A stretch of 64,000 bases of DNA from Halochromatium glycolicum (GTDB lineage: Bacteria; Pseudomonadota; Gammaproteobacteria; Chromatiales; Chromatiaceae). Position numbers and translations under genes: made by a program. This document shows positions 18,898 to 29,587 of this stretch, in pieces. Every line of letters begins with the position of its first letter. Position 1 is the stretch's first letter. Below the pieces are notes generated by a model. The model was not told the DNA's origin. It ran no database searches and saw only the letters and a program-made list of their open reading frames with translations. Location of the stretch: the NCBI RefSeq assembly GCF_016584085.1, contig NZ_NRSJ01000001.1, positions 62,001-126,000 on the forward strand, given 5' to 3'.

Positions 18898-19663
18898 TCA
18901 CCCGCCGCCGCGCCCGGCATCGGCGGGAGCCCTGTCATCGGCGCGTGCCGGCTCAAATGGGGGTCCGAAGGTCTGCTCGTACTCGGCGGCATAGGGCGCA
19001 AGGGCGCGATAGACGTGCGCCGGCACGATGCGTGACTCGAAGCGACCGAAGCGATCGCGCACATGCTGCAGGTTCCGGAATAGCTTCATCTCGATGATCG
19101 CCCGCGCGAACTCCAGTCCGCGCGGGCCGCGGGTGCGCTGTAGCCAGGCGATCAGCCGGCGGATCGGCTTCGGCGGCTTGCCCGGCGGCTTGGCCAGCAT
19201 CTGCAGATAGCGCGGCATGCCGCGGTTGCGATCGCCGCCCGCTCGCGGCGGTGATCACGGCCTCGACCTCGCCGCGCTCGAGCAGCCTTGCGGCAAGACT
19301 GGTGACGATCCCGGACCATTGCGCGCCGGAGACCGGCGGCTGCATCCGCGCGATCTGCATCTGGCGGTAGACGCCGAAGCGCAGCTCGTCGCCGTCGTGG
19401 CGGTTGCGGCCGAACAGGCGCTGCTCGATGGTCTCGGTTTGATTGCGCACGAACACGCAGGCGCGCGCCATCTCCGGCTTTAGGAAGCTGTCGCAAAGGC
19501 CGCGATCACTGCAGAGCTTCGGGCGTCCGGCGAGGCGCGCCTCCTGGCTCAGGAGCGTCGGCTCGCGCAGGCCCTTCGAGGGGCCGTCGCCGAATAGCTC
19601 CGGATCGAGGTCATCTAGATTTGAGGCGGGGTTTGAGGCGGGTCGTTCGGACATGGCGGACAT
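18898..19663 (-). pseudogene. bciB: Remnant of bciB-type 3,8-divinyl (proto)chlorophyllide reductase
   Basis: Two pieces of one protein lie in different frames. The N-terminal piece (about 19663 to 19240) reads LCSDRGLCDSFLKPEMARAC, then GDELRFGVYRQMQIARM and GAQWSGIVTSLAARLLE, as at the start of BciB/FrhB-like flavin-FeS reductases. The C-terminal piece (from about 19225 to 18898) reads RGMPRYLQMLAKPPGKPP and then a helical, arginine-rich end. The intervening catalytic half (the cysteine-rich centre of a roughly 400-residue enzyme) is missing and the join is out of frame. It is therefore a deletion-derived pseudogene. The exact enzyme name rests on motif memory; membership of the F420-dehydrogenase beta-like family is surer. 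Confidence 0.72.
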
Positions 19664-19749
19664 AGCTCGATGGCGGTCGAATCACTCGGGTGGCGGCTGC
19701 AGAACCCAAGCCTTCTTTTTACCGCCGTCAAGCATTGGATGCGTATGCG

Positions 19750-19912
19750 TAAGGCGATTGCCGGAAAAGCTCGTACCGAATTGCGCAGGATTTTCGTTTG
19801 CCTTCGAGGAGCGTCGCCGGGAGCATAGCCGGGCTATGTGACCGGCGGCGCGACGAAGAAGGCGAGCGAAAAGACCAGCAAGGCGGTATGAGCTTTGACA
19901 GAAATCGCCTTA
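19750..19912. repeat. 163-bp palindromic element, copy B
   Basis: The sequence is nearly identical to copy C at 48327 and is the reverse orientation of copy A at 9622. It starts TAA-GGCGATTGCCGG and ends GACAGAAATCGCC-TTA. It lies in the gap between the bciB remnant and the lipoprotein hydrolase gene, where the other 150 bases hold nothing recognisable. Short open frames inside it are translations of the palindrome and not genes. Confidence 0.9.
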
Positions 19913-19977
19913 GGTCAGAAGCGGCCTCGATGCGCGATCGCATCGTCTGATGCAGAACCCGCTGCTGGTGACCGAGG

Positions 19978-20862
19978 TTACCCCGCTGTCTCGGGGCGAG
20001 AAGGCTCGTCTTCGATCATCGACTCGATAGCATCGGTAGCGGTGGCGATGATCTGTTCCCGTAGGGCTGCAGTGCGAGTCGGCTGGGCCTGGTCCGGGTC
20101 CTCACAGAGGAGCTCGCAGAGGGCATCGGTCGGTGCCTCGAAGTCGCAGTGGCCGGCACCGGGGATCGGTTGGACCCTGGCATCGTCACTGGCTGCGAAG
20201 ACGGCGCGCGCATTGTTGCCGGCGTTGCAGTTGGTCGGCTCGCCGGCGAGACCGAGCAGTGGCTTGTCGAGCTCGCGAACGGCACGGAGGCCGATGCCCT
20301 GAGCGTCGACCAGGTCGAGCGTGACGGCGCCGATAGCGTTCGGATCGTTGCGTGCGGCGACCAGCGCCGCCAGGCCGCCGGCGGAGAAGCCGCTGTAGAC
20401 GATCTGCCCTGCGCCGACGCGTACCTTTAGATGCTCGGCGAGCGCGATCATGTCGAGCCCGTTCTGTTGGTGGCGGCCATCCCAGGGGCGCATATTGCAG
20501 AAGTCCAGTGTTGCGACCGGGATGCCTTGCGTTGCCAAGGCCTTGGCCAGCCCGCTCATTCGCTCCTGCGAGCGCAGAAAACCATGTCCAAGGATCACTA
20601 ATGCCGGCTTTCGTCCCGGCTTTCGGGGTTCCAGAGTGGAAGAGACGACGGGGCTGTCGTGAGCGGGGTGTTCGTTGGGCTTGTACAGTCGAAAGTCGAG
20701 CCTGCAGCCGGTCGCTGAACGGAGCGTACCGGCGGTCGGTTCGAGATGGATCGAGGCGGCCGCTGGAGTCGATATGGGCTCGCCACGGTGAAACAGACCG
20801 GAGCAGCCGATCAGTGAGGCCAAACCAATGAAGCTCAGCGCGGCAGAACGGAGAATGGACAT
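19978..20862 (-). CDS. Alpha/beta-hydrolase lipoprotein
   Basis: A 294-residue predicted lipoprotein: the signal peptide ends in a lipobox (SLIGC, Cys20). The mature part has the alpha/beta-hydrolase elements VILGHGFLRS (oxyanion region, near residue 90), the nucleophile elbow GFSAGG near residue 160, an acid within the LDLVDAQG or later loops, and the catalytic-histidine segment GAGHCDFEAP near residue 243. It resembles chlorophyllase/PET-hydrolase-like dienelactone hydrolases. The substrate is unknown. It is divergent from recJ. Confidence 0.8.
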   Translation of the reverse strand: MSILRSAALSFIGLASLIGCSGLFHRGEPISTPAAASIHLEPTAGTLRSATGCRLDFRLYKPNEHPAHDSPVVSSTLEPRKPGRKPALVILGHGFLRSQERMSGLAKALATQGIPVATLDFCNMRPWDGRHQQNGLDMIALAEHLKVRVGAGQIVYSGFSAGGLAALVAARNDPNAIGAVTLDLVDAQGIGLRAVRELDKPLLGLAGEPTNCNAGNNARAVFAASDDARVQPIPGAGHCDFEAPTDALCELLCEDPDQAQPTRTAALREQIIATATDAIESMIEDEPSRPETAG

Positions 20863-20974
20863 CGACCGGAGATGGTCTCGGCTTCGGCTACTTCCAAGCA
20901 GATGCTTGCCTCAGCACAGGATATCGGCTGCTGGCGGGCCGAAGGCGGTAGCGGCTGCATGCTAATCTGCGCGC

Positions 20975-22738
20975 ATGCCTCTGTCGTCCTCTGCATCCAG
21001 GTCCAGTCTCACCGAGCAACCGCCGGTCCGTATCCTGCGCAAGTCATCCGATTCGGGTGCACCGCTGACCAGTGTCGAGGCCCTGTTGCGCTGCGTCTAT
21101 GCCAACCGCGGCGTGAACGGGGTTGCAACGGCTGGCCTTGGTGCGCTCCATCCGGTCGAGGCGCTCCACGGGATCGATGAGGCGGCCGCGCTGATCGCGG
21201 ATCAGATCGGCTGCGGCGGGCGCTTCGTCGTGGTCGGCGATTTCGACGCTGATGGTGCGACTGGGACCGCGGTTGCACTCCTCGGTTTGCGCGGCCTGGG
21301 CGCGACAGGCGTCGACTTCCTGGTGCCGAGCCGGTTTGCGCATGGCTACGGGCTGAGCCCGGCGGTGGTCGAGGCGGCGGCCGAGCGCAGGCCGGACCTG
21401 CTGATCACGGTGGACAACGGCATCGCCAGTCATACCGGCATCGAGCGCGCCACAGCGCTCGGCATCCCGGTGCTGGTCACCGATCACCACCTGCCGGGCG
21501 CGGAGCTGCCTGCGGCCGTAGCGATACTCAATCCCAACCAGCCTGCCTGCGGCTTCCCGAGCAAGCACCTGGCCGGCGTCGGGGTCGTCTTCTACCTGCT
21601 GGTGGCCGTGCGCGCGGAGTTGCGCCGTCGCGGTTGGTTCCAGGGCGGCCGGACGGAGCCGAATCTGGCGGAACTGCTGGATCTGGTCGCCTTGGGGACG
21701 GTCGCCGATGTCGTGACCCTCGACGAAAACAACCGCATCCTGGTCGAGCAGGGCCTGCGCCGCATCCGGGCCGGACGCTGCCGCCCCGGGCTGCGGGCAT
21801 TGCTCGAGATCGCCGGGGTCGTGCTCGAGCGCACGACGGCGCGGGATCTCGGCTTCGCGGCGGGACCGCGGCTCAATGCCGCCGGACGCCTCGAGGATAT
21901 GTCGGCCGGGATCGAATGCCTGATCGCCGATGAGCCGGTGACCGCGATGAGGCTGGCGCAGCGGCTGAATGACCTCAACCGCGAGCGGCGCGCGCTGACC
22001 GCTGAGATGGGGGCCGACGCCGAGCGGCTGATCGAGCGGCTCGGGGCCGACCTGGGCACCCTGCCGGCCGGGCTCTGTCTATTCGCCGAGGATTGGCATC
22101 AAGGCGTGGTCGGGATCGTCGCGGCACGGGTGCGCGAGCGTTGGAACCGGCCCGTGATCGCCTTCGCCGATGGCGGTGACGGGCTGCTCAAGGGCTCGGC
22201 GCGCTCGGTCGAGGGCCTGAATGTGCGCGACTGCATCGATGCGGTCGACAAGCGCTGTCCGGGATTGATCGAGCGCTTCGGCGGTCACGCGATGGCCGCG
22301 GGCCTGAGCCTTCAGCGCGACGCGCTGGCGCCGTTCCAGCTCGCGTTCGCCGACGAGGTCGCCCGGGCGCTCGGTGATGCGCCGGCAACGCGCGAGCTGC
22401 TCTCCGACGGTGAGCTCGCCGGCCCGTTGTTGAGCCTGCCGACGGCCGAGGCCCTGCGCGTTGCCGCGCCCTGGGGCAAGGGCTTCAGCGAGCCCCTGTT
22501 CGACGGGGTGTTCGAGCTGTCGGCGGTTCGGGTGATCAAGGACCGCCATCTGAAACTGCGCGCCCGCACCGCGGCGTCGCCGCCGCTGGAGGCGATCGGC
22601 TTCGGGCTGGCCGAGCTGCGCGGACAGGCCGGCGGGCACGCCCACCTGGCCTATCGGCTGGCGGTCAACGAGTATCGGGGGCTGCGCATGCCGCAGCTGC
22701 TGATCGAGCATCTGGCGCCCGCGCCCAGTGCCGGCTGA
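20975..22738 (+). CDS. recJ: Single-stranded-DNA-specific exonuclease RecJ
   Basis: RecJ degrades single-stranded DNA 5' to 3' in recombination and mismatch repair. The 587-residue protein has the DHH-family motifs: VVGDFDADGATG near residue 89 (motif I), LLITVDNGI near residue 143 (motif II), VTDHHLPG near residue 167 (motif III, DHH), then FPSKHLAGVGVVFY. The DHHA1 domain holds GGHAMAAGLS near residue 435. Length and motif order match E. coli RecJ. The ATG at 20975 is the only reasonable start. Confidence 0.95.
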   Translation: MPLSSSASRSSLTEQPPVRILRKSSDSGAPLTSVEALLRCVYANRGVNGVATAGLGALHPVEALHGIDEAAALIADQIGCGGRFVVVGDFDADGATGTAVALLGLRGLGATGVDFLVPSRFAHGYGLSPAVVEAAAERRPDLLITVDNGIASHTGIERATALGIPVLVTDHHLPGAELPAAVAILNPNQPACGFPSKHLAGVGVVFYLLVAVRAELRRRGWFQGGRTEPNLAELLDLVALGTVADVVTLDENNRILVEQGLRRIRAGRCRPGLRALLEIAGVVLERTTARDLGFAAGPRLNAAGRLEDMSAGIECLIADEPVTAMRLAQRLNDLNRERRALTAEMGADAERLIERLGADLGTLPAGLCLFAEDWHQGVVGIVAARVRERWNRPVIAFADGGDGLLKGSARSVEGLNVRDCIDAVDKRCPGLIERFGGHAMAAGLSLQRDALAPFQLAFADEVARALGDAPATRELLSDGELAGPLLSLPTAEALRVAAPWGKGFSEPLFDGVFELSAVRVIKDRHLKLRARTAASPPLEAIGFGLAELRGQAGGHAHLAYRLAVNEYRGLRMPQLLIEHLAPAPSAG

Positions 22739-22851
22739 CGCGCGTGGCGACGCGCTGATGTGCCGATGTGGAAGCGGTCAACTGCTGCTGTTGCTTCGGA
22801 ACGGACGCAGGAGCGCGGCTGGTCTGCCGGCGGCGTTCGGGCCTGTATCGA

Positions 22852-24276
22852 CTAGCGCTTGCGTTTGACGAAACGCTTCAGGCGGTCGCGCTTGCGGGCC
22901 TGACGCGGCGTGAGCCTGTTGCGGCGCCCGGCATAGGGGTTCTCGCCGCTCTTGAGCTCGAGGCGCATCGGCGTGCCGAAGAGATGCAGTGCCTTGCGGA
23001 AGCGGTTGATCAGGTAGCGGCGATAGCTCTCGGGGAGGTCTCCGGTCTGATTGCCATGGATGACGATGATCGGCGGGTTGCGTCCGCCCTGGTGGGCATA
23101 GCGCAGCTTGATCCGCCGCCCTCGCACCAGGGGTGGCGGGTGCTCCTGCACCGCATCCTCGAGCAGGCGGGTCAGCATCGGTGTCGGCAGGGTGCGGGTC
23201 GCGTTCTCGAAGGCGCGATCGGCGGTCTCGAGCAGCAGGCCGACCCCGCTGCCGTGCAGCGCTGAGATGAACTCGACCTCGGCGAAGTCGAGGAACGGCA
23301 GCCGCCGCGCGACGGCCTCCTTGATCTGGCGTCGTTCGGTCGGATCGAGACCGTCCCATTTGTTGACCGCGACCACCAGGGCGCGGCCGCTGTCGACCAG
23401 ATGCGCGGCCAGGGTCGCGTCCTGATCGCCGATCCCGGTGTGGGCGTCGAGCACCAGGATCGCGACGTTGCAGGCCTCGATCGCCTGCAGCGTCTTGACC
23501 ACGCTGAATTTCTCGATCGCCTCGGTGATCCGGGCGCGGCGCCGCATGCCGGCGGTGTCGATCAGCTGATAATGGCGCTCGCCGAGCGAGAACGGGATGC
23601 TGATGCTGTCGCGGGTGGTGCCGGGGCTGTCGAAGACGACGACTCGTTCCTCGCCGAGCAGCCGGTTGATCAGGGTCGATTTGCCGGCGTTCGGCCGGCC
23701 AACGACGGCGATCTTGGTCGCCGCGCCGGTGGTCTCGTCTTCGTCGGTCTCGTCTTCGTCGGTCTCGGCCTCAGCGGCGCCCGCGGTGCTCGGGAGCCGA
23801 GCAAAGACCTGGTCCAGCAGGGCCTTGACGCCGCGGCCTTGGGTGGCCGCGATCGGGTGCGGATCGCCGACGCCGAGCAGGTGGAATTCGCCGGCCGCGG
23901 TCTCCCAATCGACATGGTCGACCTTGTTGGCGACCAGGGTCAGCGGCTTGCCGGTGCGGCGCAGCTGCTCGGCGATCTCGAGATCGATGCTGCTGCTGCC
24001 CTCGCGGGCATCGACCAGGAACAGCAGATGGTCGGCCTCATCGATCGCGTGTTGTACCTGCCTCTCGGTCAGCATCTCGACGCCGTCGCCGCCGCTGATG
24101 CCGCCGGTATCGACGACCACATAGGGGCCGGGTCCGACTCGGCCGATGCCGTATTGGCGGTCGCGCGTCAGCCCGGGAAAGTCGGCGACCAAGGCATCGC
24201 GGGAGCGGGTCAGCCGGTTGAAGAGGGTCGATTTGCCGACGTTGGGCCGGCCGACCAGGACGATGACCGGCAGCAT
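22852..24276 (-). CDS. der: Ribosome-assembly GTPase Der (EngA)
   Basis: Der has two tandem GTPase domains and a KH-like tail and acts in 50S subunit maturation. The first domain has GRPNVGKST near residue 8, DTGG near residue 56 and NKVD near residue 119; the second has GRPNAGKST near residue 193, DTAGM and NKWD. The two are joined by an acidic linker (residues near 165-180) in which EDETDEDET repeats. The C-terminus is strongly basic ([14 protein letters not shown]). It is the last gene of the minus-strand cluster, 6 bp after bamB. Confidence 0.97.
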   Translation of the reverse strand: MLPVIVLVGRPNVGKSTLFNRLTRSRDALVADFPGLTRDRQYGIGRVGPGPYVVVDTGGISGGDGVEMLTERQVQHAIDEADHLLFLVDAREGSSSIDLEIAEQLRRTGKPLTLVANKVDHVDWETAAGEFHLLGVGDPHPIAATQGRGVKALLDQVFARLPSTAGAAEAETDEDETDEDETTGAATKIAVVGRPNAGKSTLINRLLGEERVVVFDSPGTTRDSISIPFSLGERHYQLIDTAGMRRRARITEAIEKFSVVKTLQAIEACNVAILVLDAHTGIGDQDATLAAHLVDSGRALVVAVNKWDGLDPTERRQIKEAVARRLPFLDFAEVEFISALHGSGVGLLLETADRAFENATRTLPTPMLTRLLEDAVQEHPPPLVRGRRIKLRYAHQGGRNPPIIVIHGNQTGDLPESYRRYLINRFRKALHLFGTPMRLELKSGENPYAGRRNRLTPRQARKRDRLKRFVKRKR

Positions 24277-24282
24277 CTTGGC

Positions 24283-25542
24283 TCAGTCCTGTTGCGGAAG
24301 CGGCTGCGGCTCAGGTGCGCCGCCGGCCGGGGCGGTGCGTGTGCCTCTTGTGCCGCGCAGCGCGGCGAGGGTGCCGTTATCGAACTGCAAGTACACGGTG
24401 TTGCCCGAGACCACTGGCGTGGAGGCCGCCGCAGCCTTGGTGACGCGCTCGCGTCCGATCAGGCGCCCGTCGCGCCGGGAGATCCAGTGCACATAACCCT
24501 CGAGATCGCCGACCACCAAGGCATCGCCGACGAGGGCCGGCGCGGTCAGGTTCCGATTGAGCAGCGCGTCCTGCTTCCAGCGGCCCGCGCCATCGGTCGG
24601 ACTCGCCGCCCAGAGGTTGTCGTGCGAGTCGGTGATATAGAGGCCGGCCTCATCGGCGGCGAGGCCCGCATGGGCCGACAGCTCTCGACGCCAGAGCACC
24701 GTGCCGCTGGCGATGTCGATCGCGGCGAGATCGCCGTTGTAGCTCGCCACATAGACCTGGTTGCCGACGATGACCGGATCGGTGTCGATATCGGCGATCC
24801 GCTCGAGCTCGGAGCGACCGCTCGGCGCCGAGACGATCACCTCCCAGATCGGCGCACCCTGCTCTGGGTCGAGATAGACGAGGCGGCCATTGGAGACGCC
24901 GACGATGATCCCGTCAGGGCCTGCGGCCGGGGAGCTGCTGCCGCGCAACGTCAGGATCGGGGCCTGATAGCCGTAGCGCCAGCGCTCGCTGCCGTCGCTG
25001 ATCTCGAGCCCATAGACGGTGTCGTCGATGGTGTGGACGACGACGAGATCGCCGATGAAGCGCGGGACCGAGAGGACCTCGCTGTCGAGCTGCGCGCGCC
25101 AGCGCTGGCTGCCGTCGCGCGCCGACAGCAGCAGGACCTCGCCGTCCGAGGACCCGACGACAAGCTGATCATCCCTGACATCCGGTCCGCCGCTGAACGG
25201 GATATCGGTCTTGCGCTCCCAGAGCCTGCGCCCGTCTGTCCGGTCGAGGGCTGCGATCCGGCCGCTTGCATCGGCGGCGTAGACGCGGTTACCGGTAACG
25301 GCGGGCCGCAGATTGAGGGCGCGGCCATCATTGCCTTTGCCGATCCGGGTGCTCCACAGGGTCCGGACGCTGACCTCCTGCGGGCTGGCCTTTGCAAGCT
25401 CAGCCGGCGGGCTCGGGTCCTTGGCGCGTCCGAGCCCGATCCAGCCGAGACTGCCGCACCCCTGCAGCAACAGGGCGGCGCAAAGCGCCAGGGCGATCGG
25501 CCACGCCGGGCGCTTCAGTGAGGCTGCTCGGAAGGCGTCCAT
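24283..25542 (-). CDS. bamB: Outer-membrane assembly lipoprotein BamB
   Basis: BamB is an eight-bladed beta-propeller lipoprotein of the BAM complex that inserts outer-membrane beta-barrels. The 419-residue product has a lipoprotein signal (LLLQGCGS) and repeated PQQ-like blades such as GRIAALDRTDGRRLWERK, SDGEVLLLSARDGSQRW and GDLAAIDIASGTVLWRR. The ATG at 25542 lies 5 bp after the yfgM stop; the frame extends to a TTG at 25551 that overlaps that stop. The order yfgM-bamB-der is conserved in gammaproteobacteria. Confidence 0.95.
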   Translation of the reverse strand: MDAFRAASLKRPAWPIALALCAALLLQGCGSLGWIGLGRAKDPSPPAELAKASPQEVSVRTLWSTRIGKGNDGRALNLRPAVTGNRVYAADASGRIAALDRTDGRRLWERKTDIPFSGGPDVRDDQLVVGSSDGEVLLLSARDGSQRWRAQLDSEVLSVPRFIGDLVVVHTIDDTVYGLEISDGSERWRYGYQAPILTLRGSSSPAAGPDGIIVGVSNGRLVYLDPEQGAPIWEVIVSAPSGRSELERIADIDTDPVIVGNQVYVASYNGDLAAIDIASGTVLWRRELSAHAGLAADEAGLYITDSHDNLWAASPTDGAGRWKQDALLNRNLTAPALVGDALVVGDLEGYVHWISRRDGRLIGRERVTKAAAASTPVVSGNTVYLQFDNGTLAALRGTRGTRTAPAGGAPEPQPLPQQD

Positions 25543-25547
25543 TGCGA

Positions 25548-26201
25548 TCAAGAAGCGTTCTCGGGGCCGAGCTCGACCTCGGCCGGGAGGTCTTGCAGCT
25601 TGAGCTCGATCAGCCGCGATAGCCCGGCACCGCCGTCGATCGCCTCTTGATAGGCGGCGCGTGCGCGGCTGATCTCGCCGCGGGCGGCGGCGATATCGCC
25701 GCGCAATCCGGCGAAGTCGGCGCTGAAGGACGGGCCATCGTCGTGGTCCTCGATCACGGCGGCCGCCTCGTCGAGTGCGCCCTCAGCGATCAGCACGCGG
25801 GCGAGCCGGAACGCGGCGAGCGTCGTCAGGCCCGGGGCCGGCGAACGCTCCATCGCCGAGCGCAAGACGTCCGCGGCGCCCTGAAGGTCTCCCCGCTCGA
25901 CCTGGACGCGTGCAACGGCCAGATCGGTCAATGTCGCATAGGGGCTGCTCGCAAACTCCTCGGTCAGCACCTCGGCTTGCTCGATGGCCGATTCATGCTC
26001 GCCTGAGCTTGCCGCCATCAGGATCTGCTCGAAGGCAAGCGAGGCGCGCTGTCCGGTCTGCTCTTGATGGTTGACCCAGGCGCGCCAGCCGAACACCAGG
26101 CCGAGGCCGATGACGATGCCGGCGATGACGGCCGTTCCGTTCTCCTTCCACCATTTCTTGATGGCTTCGACCTTTTCGTCGTCTGTGGTCAGCTCGGCCA
26201 T
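25548..26201 (-). CDS. yfgM: YfgM-type ancillary SecYEG translocon subunit
   Basis: A 217-residue protein with a short cytoplasmic start (TDDEKVEAIKKWWKENG), one transmembrane helix at about residues 24-42 (VIAGIVIGLGLVFGWRAWV), and a periplasmic helical domain with TPR-like pairs (TLTDLAVARVQVERGDLQGA). YfgM works with PpiD at the Sec translocon. Its place between hisS and bamB is the standard one and supports the call. Confidence 0.92.
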   Translation of the reverse strand: MAELTTDDEKVEAIKKWWKENGTAVIAGIVIGLGLVFGWRAWVNHQEQTGQRASLAFEQILMAASSGEHESAIEQAEVLTEEFASSPYATLTDLAVARVQVERGDLQGAADVLRSAMERSPAPGLTTLAAFRLARVLIAEGALDEAAAVIEDHDDGPSFSADFAGLRGDIAAARGEISRARAAYQEAIDGGAGLSRLIELKLQDLPAEVELGPENAS

Positions 26202-26294
26202 GATTCTCCCGAGTGGTCGTTGGTCTTGATCTGGATTAAGAGGGCTAGCCCGTCGAGGGCTTGGGTGGGCTAGGTGAAGCGGCGTCCAATCAAT

Positions 26295-27554
26295 CTATAG
26301 CAAGGGGGGGAGCCGCTCGGCCAGCTCGCTGAGCGCGACATCACGCTGCTCCTCGCCCGAGCGCAGCGGCTTGATCCCGATGCGCTGAGCACTGAGCTCA
26401 TCGTCGCCGAGCACGAGCGCGACTCGGGCGCCGCTGCGGTCGGCGCGCTTGAATTGGCTCTTGAAGCTGCCGCCGCCGCAGTGGCAGAGGAGCCGGATAC
26501 CGGGTAGGGCGTCTCGGACCCGCTCGGCGATCTGCAGCGCCGCGGCCGGGGCCTGCTCGCCGACCGCGATCAGATAGGCATCGACCCGCGCCAGGGGCTC
26601 CGCCGCGCTGAGCTCGATGAGCCGCTCGAGGCCGAGCGCGAAGCCGACCGCCGGAGTCGCACGTCCGCCGAGCTGCTCGACGAGGCCGTCATAACGCCCG
26701 CCGGCACAGACGGTACCCTGTGCGCCGAGCGATTGAGTGACCCATTCGAAGACGGTGCGGTTGTAGTAGTCGAGACCGCGGACCAGTCGAGGGTTGATCC
26801 GATAAGCGATCCCTGCGCGCTCGAGCCCGGCGCAGAGCGCCTCGAAATGGGCGCGCGACTCCTCGCCAAGCGCGTCGAGCAGGCTTGGGGCGCCGGCGAT
26901 GATCTCGGTGAGGTCCGGATTCTTGGAGTCCAGCACCCGCAGCGGGTTGGTCTCGAGCCGGCGCCGGCTGTCGTCATCCAGCTGCGCTTCCTGTGCGCGC
27001 AGATAGTCGAGCAGCTGCGAGCGGTACCGGGCGCGCTCGTCGCTGTCGCCGAGGCTGTTGAGCTCCAGCTCGAGGCCGTCGAGGCCGAGCGCCTGCCAGA
27101 GCCGGCGCGTGAGCAGGATCACCTCGAGGTCGATGTCCGGACCGCTCAGGCCGAAGACCTCGACGCCGATCTGATGGAACTGGCGATAGCGGCCGCGCTG
27201 CGGGCGCTCGCGCCGGAACATCGGGCCGCGGTACCAGATGCGTCGGGGCTGATCGAGCAGCCCGTGCTCGATCGCGGCGCGCACGCAGCTCGCGGTGCCC
27301 TCCGGCCGCAGGCTGAGCTGATCGCCGCCGCGGTCCTCGAAGCTGTACATCTCCTTCTCGACGATGTCGGTGACCTCGCCGATCGAGCGCTTGAACAGCT
27401 CGCTCACCTCGACCAGCGGGGTGCGCATCTCCTGGTAGCCGTAGCCCTCGAGCACGGCCCGGGCGCGGTCTTCGACCTGCTGCCAGCGGCCGCTCTCGTC
27501 TGGCAGCAGATCATGCATCCCGCGGATCGCCCGAATGGGGGTCTGCCGTGCCAT
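26295..27554 (-). CDS. hisS: Histidyl-tRNA synthetase
   Basis: A class II aminoacyl-tRNA synthetase of 419 residues. It begins with [13 protein letters not shown], followed by motif 2 [16 protein letters not shown] near residue 113, the histidine-specific [15 protein letters not shown] near residue 258, and motif 3 GFALGLERL near residue 315. The ATG at 27554 begins [10 protein letters not shown]; upstream in-frame codons lack similarity and run into rodZ. It sits 4 bp after rodZ, so translation is probably coupled. Confidence 0.97.
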   Translation of the reverse strand: MARQTPIRAIRGMHDLLPDESGRWQQVEDRARAVLEGYGYQEMRTPLVEVSELFKRSIGEVTDIVEKEMYSFEDRGGDQLSLRPEGTASCVRAAIEHGLLDQPRRIWYRGPMFRRERPQRGRYRQFHQIGVEVFGLSGPDIDLEVILLTRRLWQALGLDGLELELNSLGDSDERARYRSQLLDYLRAQEAQLDDDSRRRLETNPLRVLDSKNPDLTEIIAGAPSLLDALGEESRAHFEALCAGLERAGIAYRINPRLVRGLDYYNRTVFEWVTQSLGAQGTVCAGGRYDGLVEQLGGRATPAVGFALGLERLIELSAAEPLARVDAYLIAVGEQAPAAALQIAERVRDALPGIRLLCHCGGGSFKSQFKRADRSGARVALVLGDDELSAQRIGIKPLRSGEEQRDVALSELAERLPPLL

Positions 27555-27558
27555 CAGG

Positions 27559-28824
27559 TCACTCCGTCTCGGTCGCTGCCGCGGTTGTCTCGACCTCGGC
27601 GGGGTCGAGCTCGAAACGGGCGACATTGCCGCGCGAATGGCGGCCAATGTCGTAAGCCTCGCCGCCGACCGTCACCTCGACGGCCGATGCGTTGCCGAGC
27701 ACGAGCGAGTACGGTGGCTCGCCGCCGAGCACCTGGCTGTCGCCGCGGCTCATCTCGCCGAACAGCAGCACCTCGCCGGTGGCATCGCGGATATCGACCC
27801 AGCAGGGTCCGGTGAATGCGAGCTCCACGGTTTCTGCGCTTGCTTCCGGAACAGCAGCGGCGTCGGCGCTGTCGGTCGGGGCGCCGCTGTCCTCGGCCTC
27901 GCGGTCAGGCTCAGGCTCAGGCTCCGCGGTCGATGCGGCAGTCTGCGGTCCGCTCGGGCTGGTATCGGAAGCGGCCAGTGCCGCATCGGGCGCTTCGGGC
28001 GTCGGCAGCGGCGGACTGACGTCGGATGGGTCGAGCTGGCCGGCCGGGGGCTGGCCGGCCGGGGCCTGTCCGGTTGTCGGCTCCGAGGCGGCTGTCGCGT
28101 CCGGAGTCCCGGCCGGGCGGGGTGAGGTGGTGACGGTCGTCTCCGGCGGCATGCTCAGGATGCGCTCGCGGCCGCTCGGTGTCGGCTCCTCGCGGATGCG
28201 CTCGGTGGTCGGCTCAGCGGCAGAGGTTGGATCGCTCAGTGCGCCGGGCTCGGGCTGTGCAGGTGGCTCCGAGGGCTGGTCGATGGGGCCTTCGAGCGTT
28301 TCGCTCGGACCCGCGGAGGTGCCGATCTCCGGCTGCGTCGTCCCATTACCCGCAAGGATACCCTCGACGATCGGGTGATCGGTCCACCACAGGTAGGCAC
28401 CACCACCGATCACGAGAACGAACACCATCAACAGCAGGTACGGCAGCCAGTGGCCGCTGTCGGGCTCATCGTCTCCCCCGGTAGACCGGCCAACCTGGCG
28501 CGGCGGTGCCTCGGCGCCGGGGTGAAGACGGCGGAAGCTCAGGTTCAGCGGCTCTGGATCGAGCCCGAGCAGCCGGGCATAGCTGCGGATATAGCCGGCG
28601 ACGAACACGGCGCTCGGCAAGCGATCGTAGTCGTCGCGCTCGATCGCCTCGACCACCGAACGCGAAAGGTGCAGGGAGCTGGCCACATAGTCGACGCTGA
28701 GCTTCTTGACTTGCCGGGTCTGGCGCAGCCTTGCGCCCGGCGAGTCCGGTACCTCGGCTGCATCGGCTTGTCCCGCCAGGCGCTGGTCGGCCTGCGGTCC
28801 TTGGTCCAGGTCGGACGTCGTCAC
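27559..28824 (-). CDS. rodZ: Cell-shape protein RodZ
   Basis: RodZ links MreB to the cell-wall elongation machinery. The 421-residue protein has the N-terminal Xre-like helix-turn-helix domain ([20 protein letters not shown] then [19 protein letters not shown]), one transmembrane helix near residues 127-148 ([20 protein letters not shown]), a long Pro/Ala/Glu/Ser-rich periplasmic linker, and the C-terminal beta domain with [18 protein letters not shown]. It overlaps the pilW end by 4 bp and precedes hisS. The low-complexity linker is long compared with E. coli. Confidence 0.93.
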   Translation of the reverse strand: MTTSDLDQGPQADQRLAGQADAAEVPDSPGARLRQTRQVKKLSVDYVASSLHLSRSVVEAIERDDYDRLPSAVFVAGYIRSYARLLGLDPEPLNLSFRRLHPGAEAPPRQVGRSTGGDDEPDSGHWLPYLLLMVFVLVIGGGAYLWWTDHPIVEGILAGNGTTQPEIGTSAGPSETLEGPIDQPSEPPAQPEPGALSDPTSAAEPTTERIREEPTPSGRERILSMPPETTVTTSPRPAGTPDATAASEPTTGQAPAGQPPAGQLDPSDVSPPLPTPEAPDAALAASDTSPSGPQTAASTAEPEPEPDREAEDSGAPTDSADAAAVPEASAETVELAFTGPCWVDIRDATGEVLLFGEMSRGDSQVLGGEPPYSLVLGNASAVEVTVGGEAYDIGRHSRGNVARFELDPAEVETTAAATETE

Positions 28825-29587
28825 AGCTGTATCACCTCGGGGGAGTCTGGATAGCGCTGACGCAGTGAGCGCTCAAGCAGCCGGGCCAGCTTCAGGTTGC
28901 CGAGCTGGCGCTCGATGCGTGCGGCGAGCAGCAGCGCCTCGGGTGTCGTCTCGCCAACACGAGAATAGCGCGTCATGAAGGCGCGTGCGCGCTGATAATC
29001 ACCGCGTTGGTAAGCAAGCCTTGCGAGCTCGAGCGCGGCGGGCGGGTACTTCGGGTTGCGTTCCAAGGCCCGCTGCAGATAACGCTCGAAATCGCCTGTG
29101 CGTCCCGCTCGACGCGAGCAATCGGCCGCATTCATCAGTGCGACCTCGGGGCCTTGATAGAGCGGGTCGGCGAGCGCGGCCTTGATCTTGGCGAGCCCGG
29201 CCTCGTGCTTGCCTTCGGCGCAGAGGACGGCGCCCCAGGCATTGCGGTAGTCCGGATTGCTCGGATCACGTTCCACCGCCTCGGCGAATTCGCGCTGGGC
29301 ATCGGCGGTCTTGCCGAGACGCTGGTAGACGATTGCCAGGATGTAGTGGGCGCGCGCGCTGTCGCGGTCTGCGGCGACCGCCTGCTTCGCGCGCCCCAGC
29401 GCGGTTTCGAGCTGGCCGCGCTGAACGTATTCCGCGGCCAGGTCGACATAGAGATCGGCCGGGCTTTCGTCCTCGGATACGGTCTCGGTCTGACTCGGCG
29501 CACCGGCACAGCCGTTCAGCACGAGCGCTGCCAGGATCACGCTCGGGCCCCGAGACCAGGTCGGGTGACGGCGCGAGATGGCGGGCA

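Noticed and set aside
19443-19943. Short frames ending in a peptide such as FAFEERRREHSRAM
   Set aside because: They translate the 163-bp palindromic element (also at 9622 and 48327), not genes.
23401-25521. A 706-codon open frame opposite der and bamB
   Set aside because: Antisense shadow of two well-supported genes; its protein has the D/A/G/V-rich composition expected from reading GC-rich codons backwards.
26733-27815. A 360-codon frame opposite hisS and rodZ
   Set aside because: Antisense shadow of hisS, which has all class II synthetase motifs.
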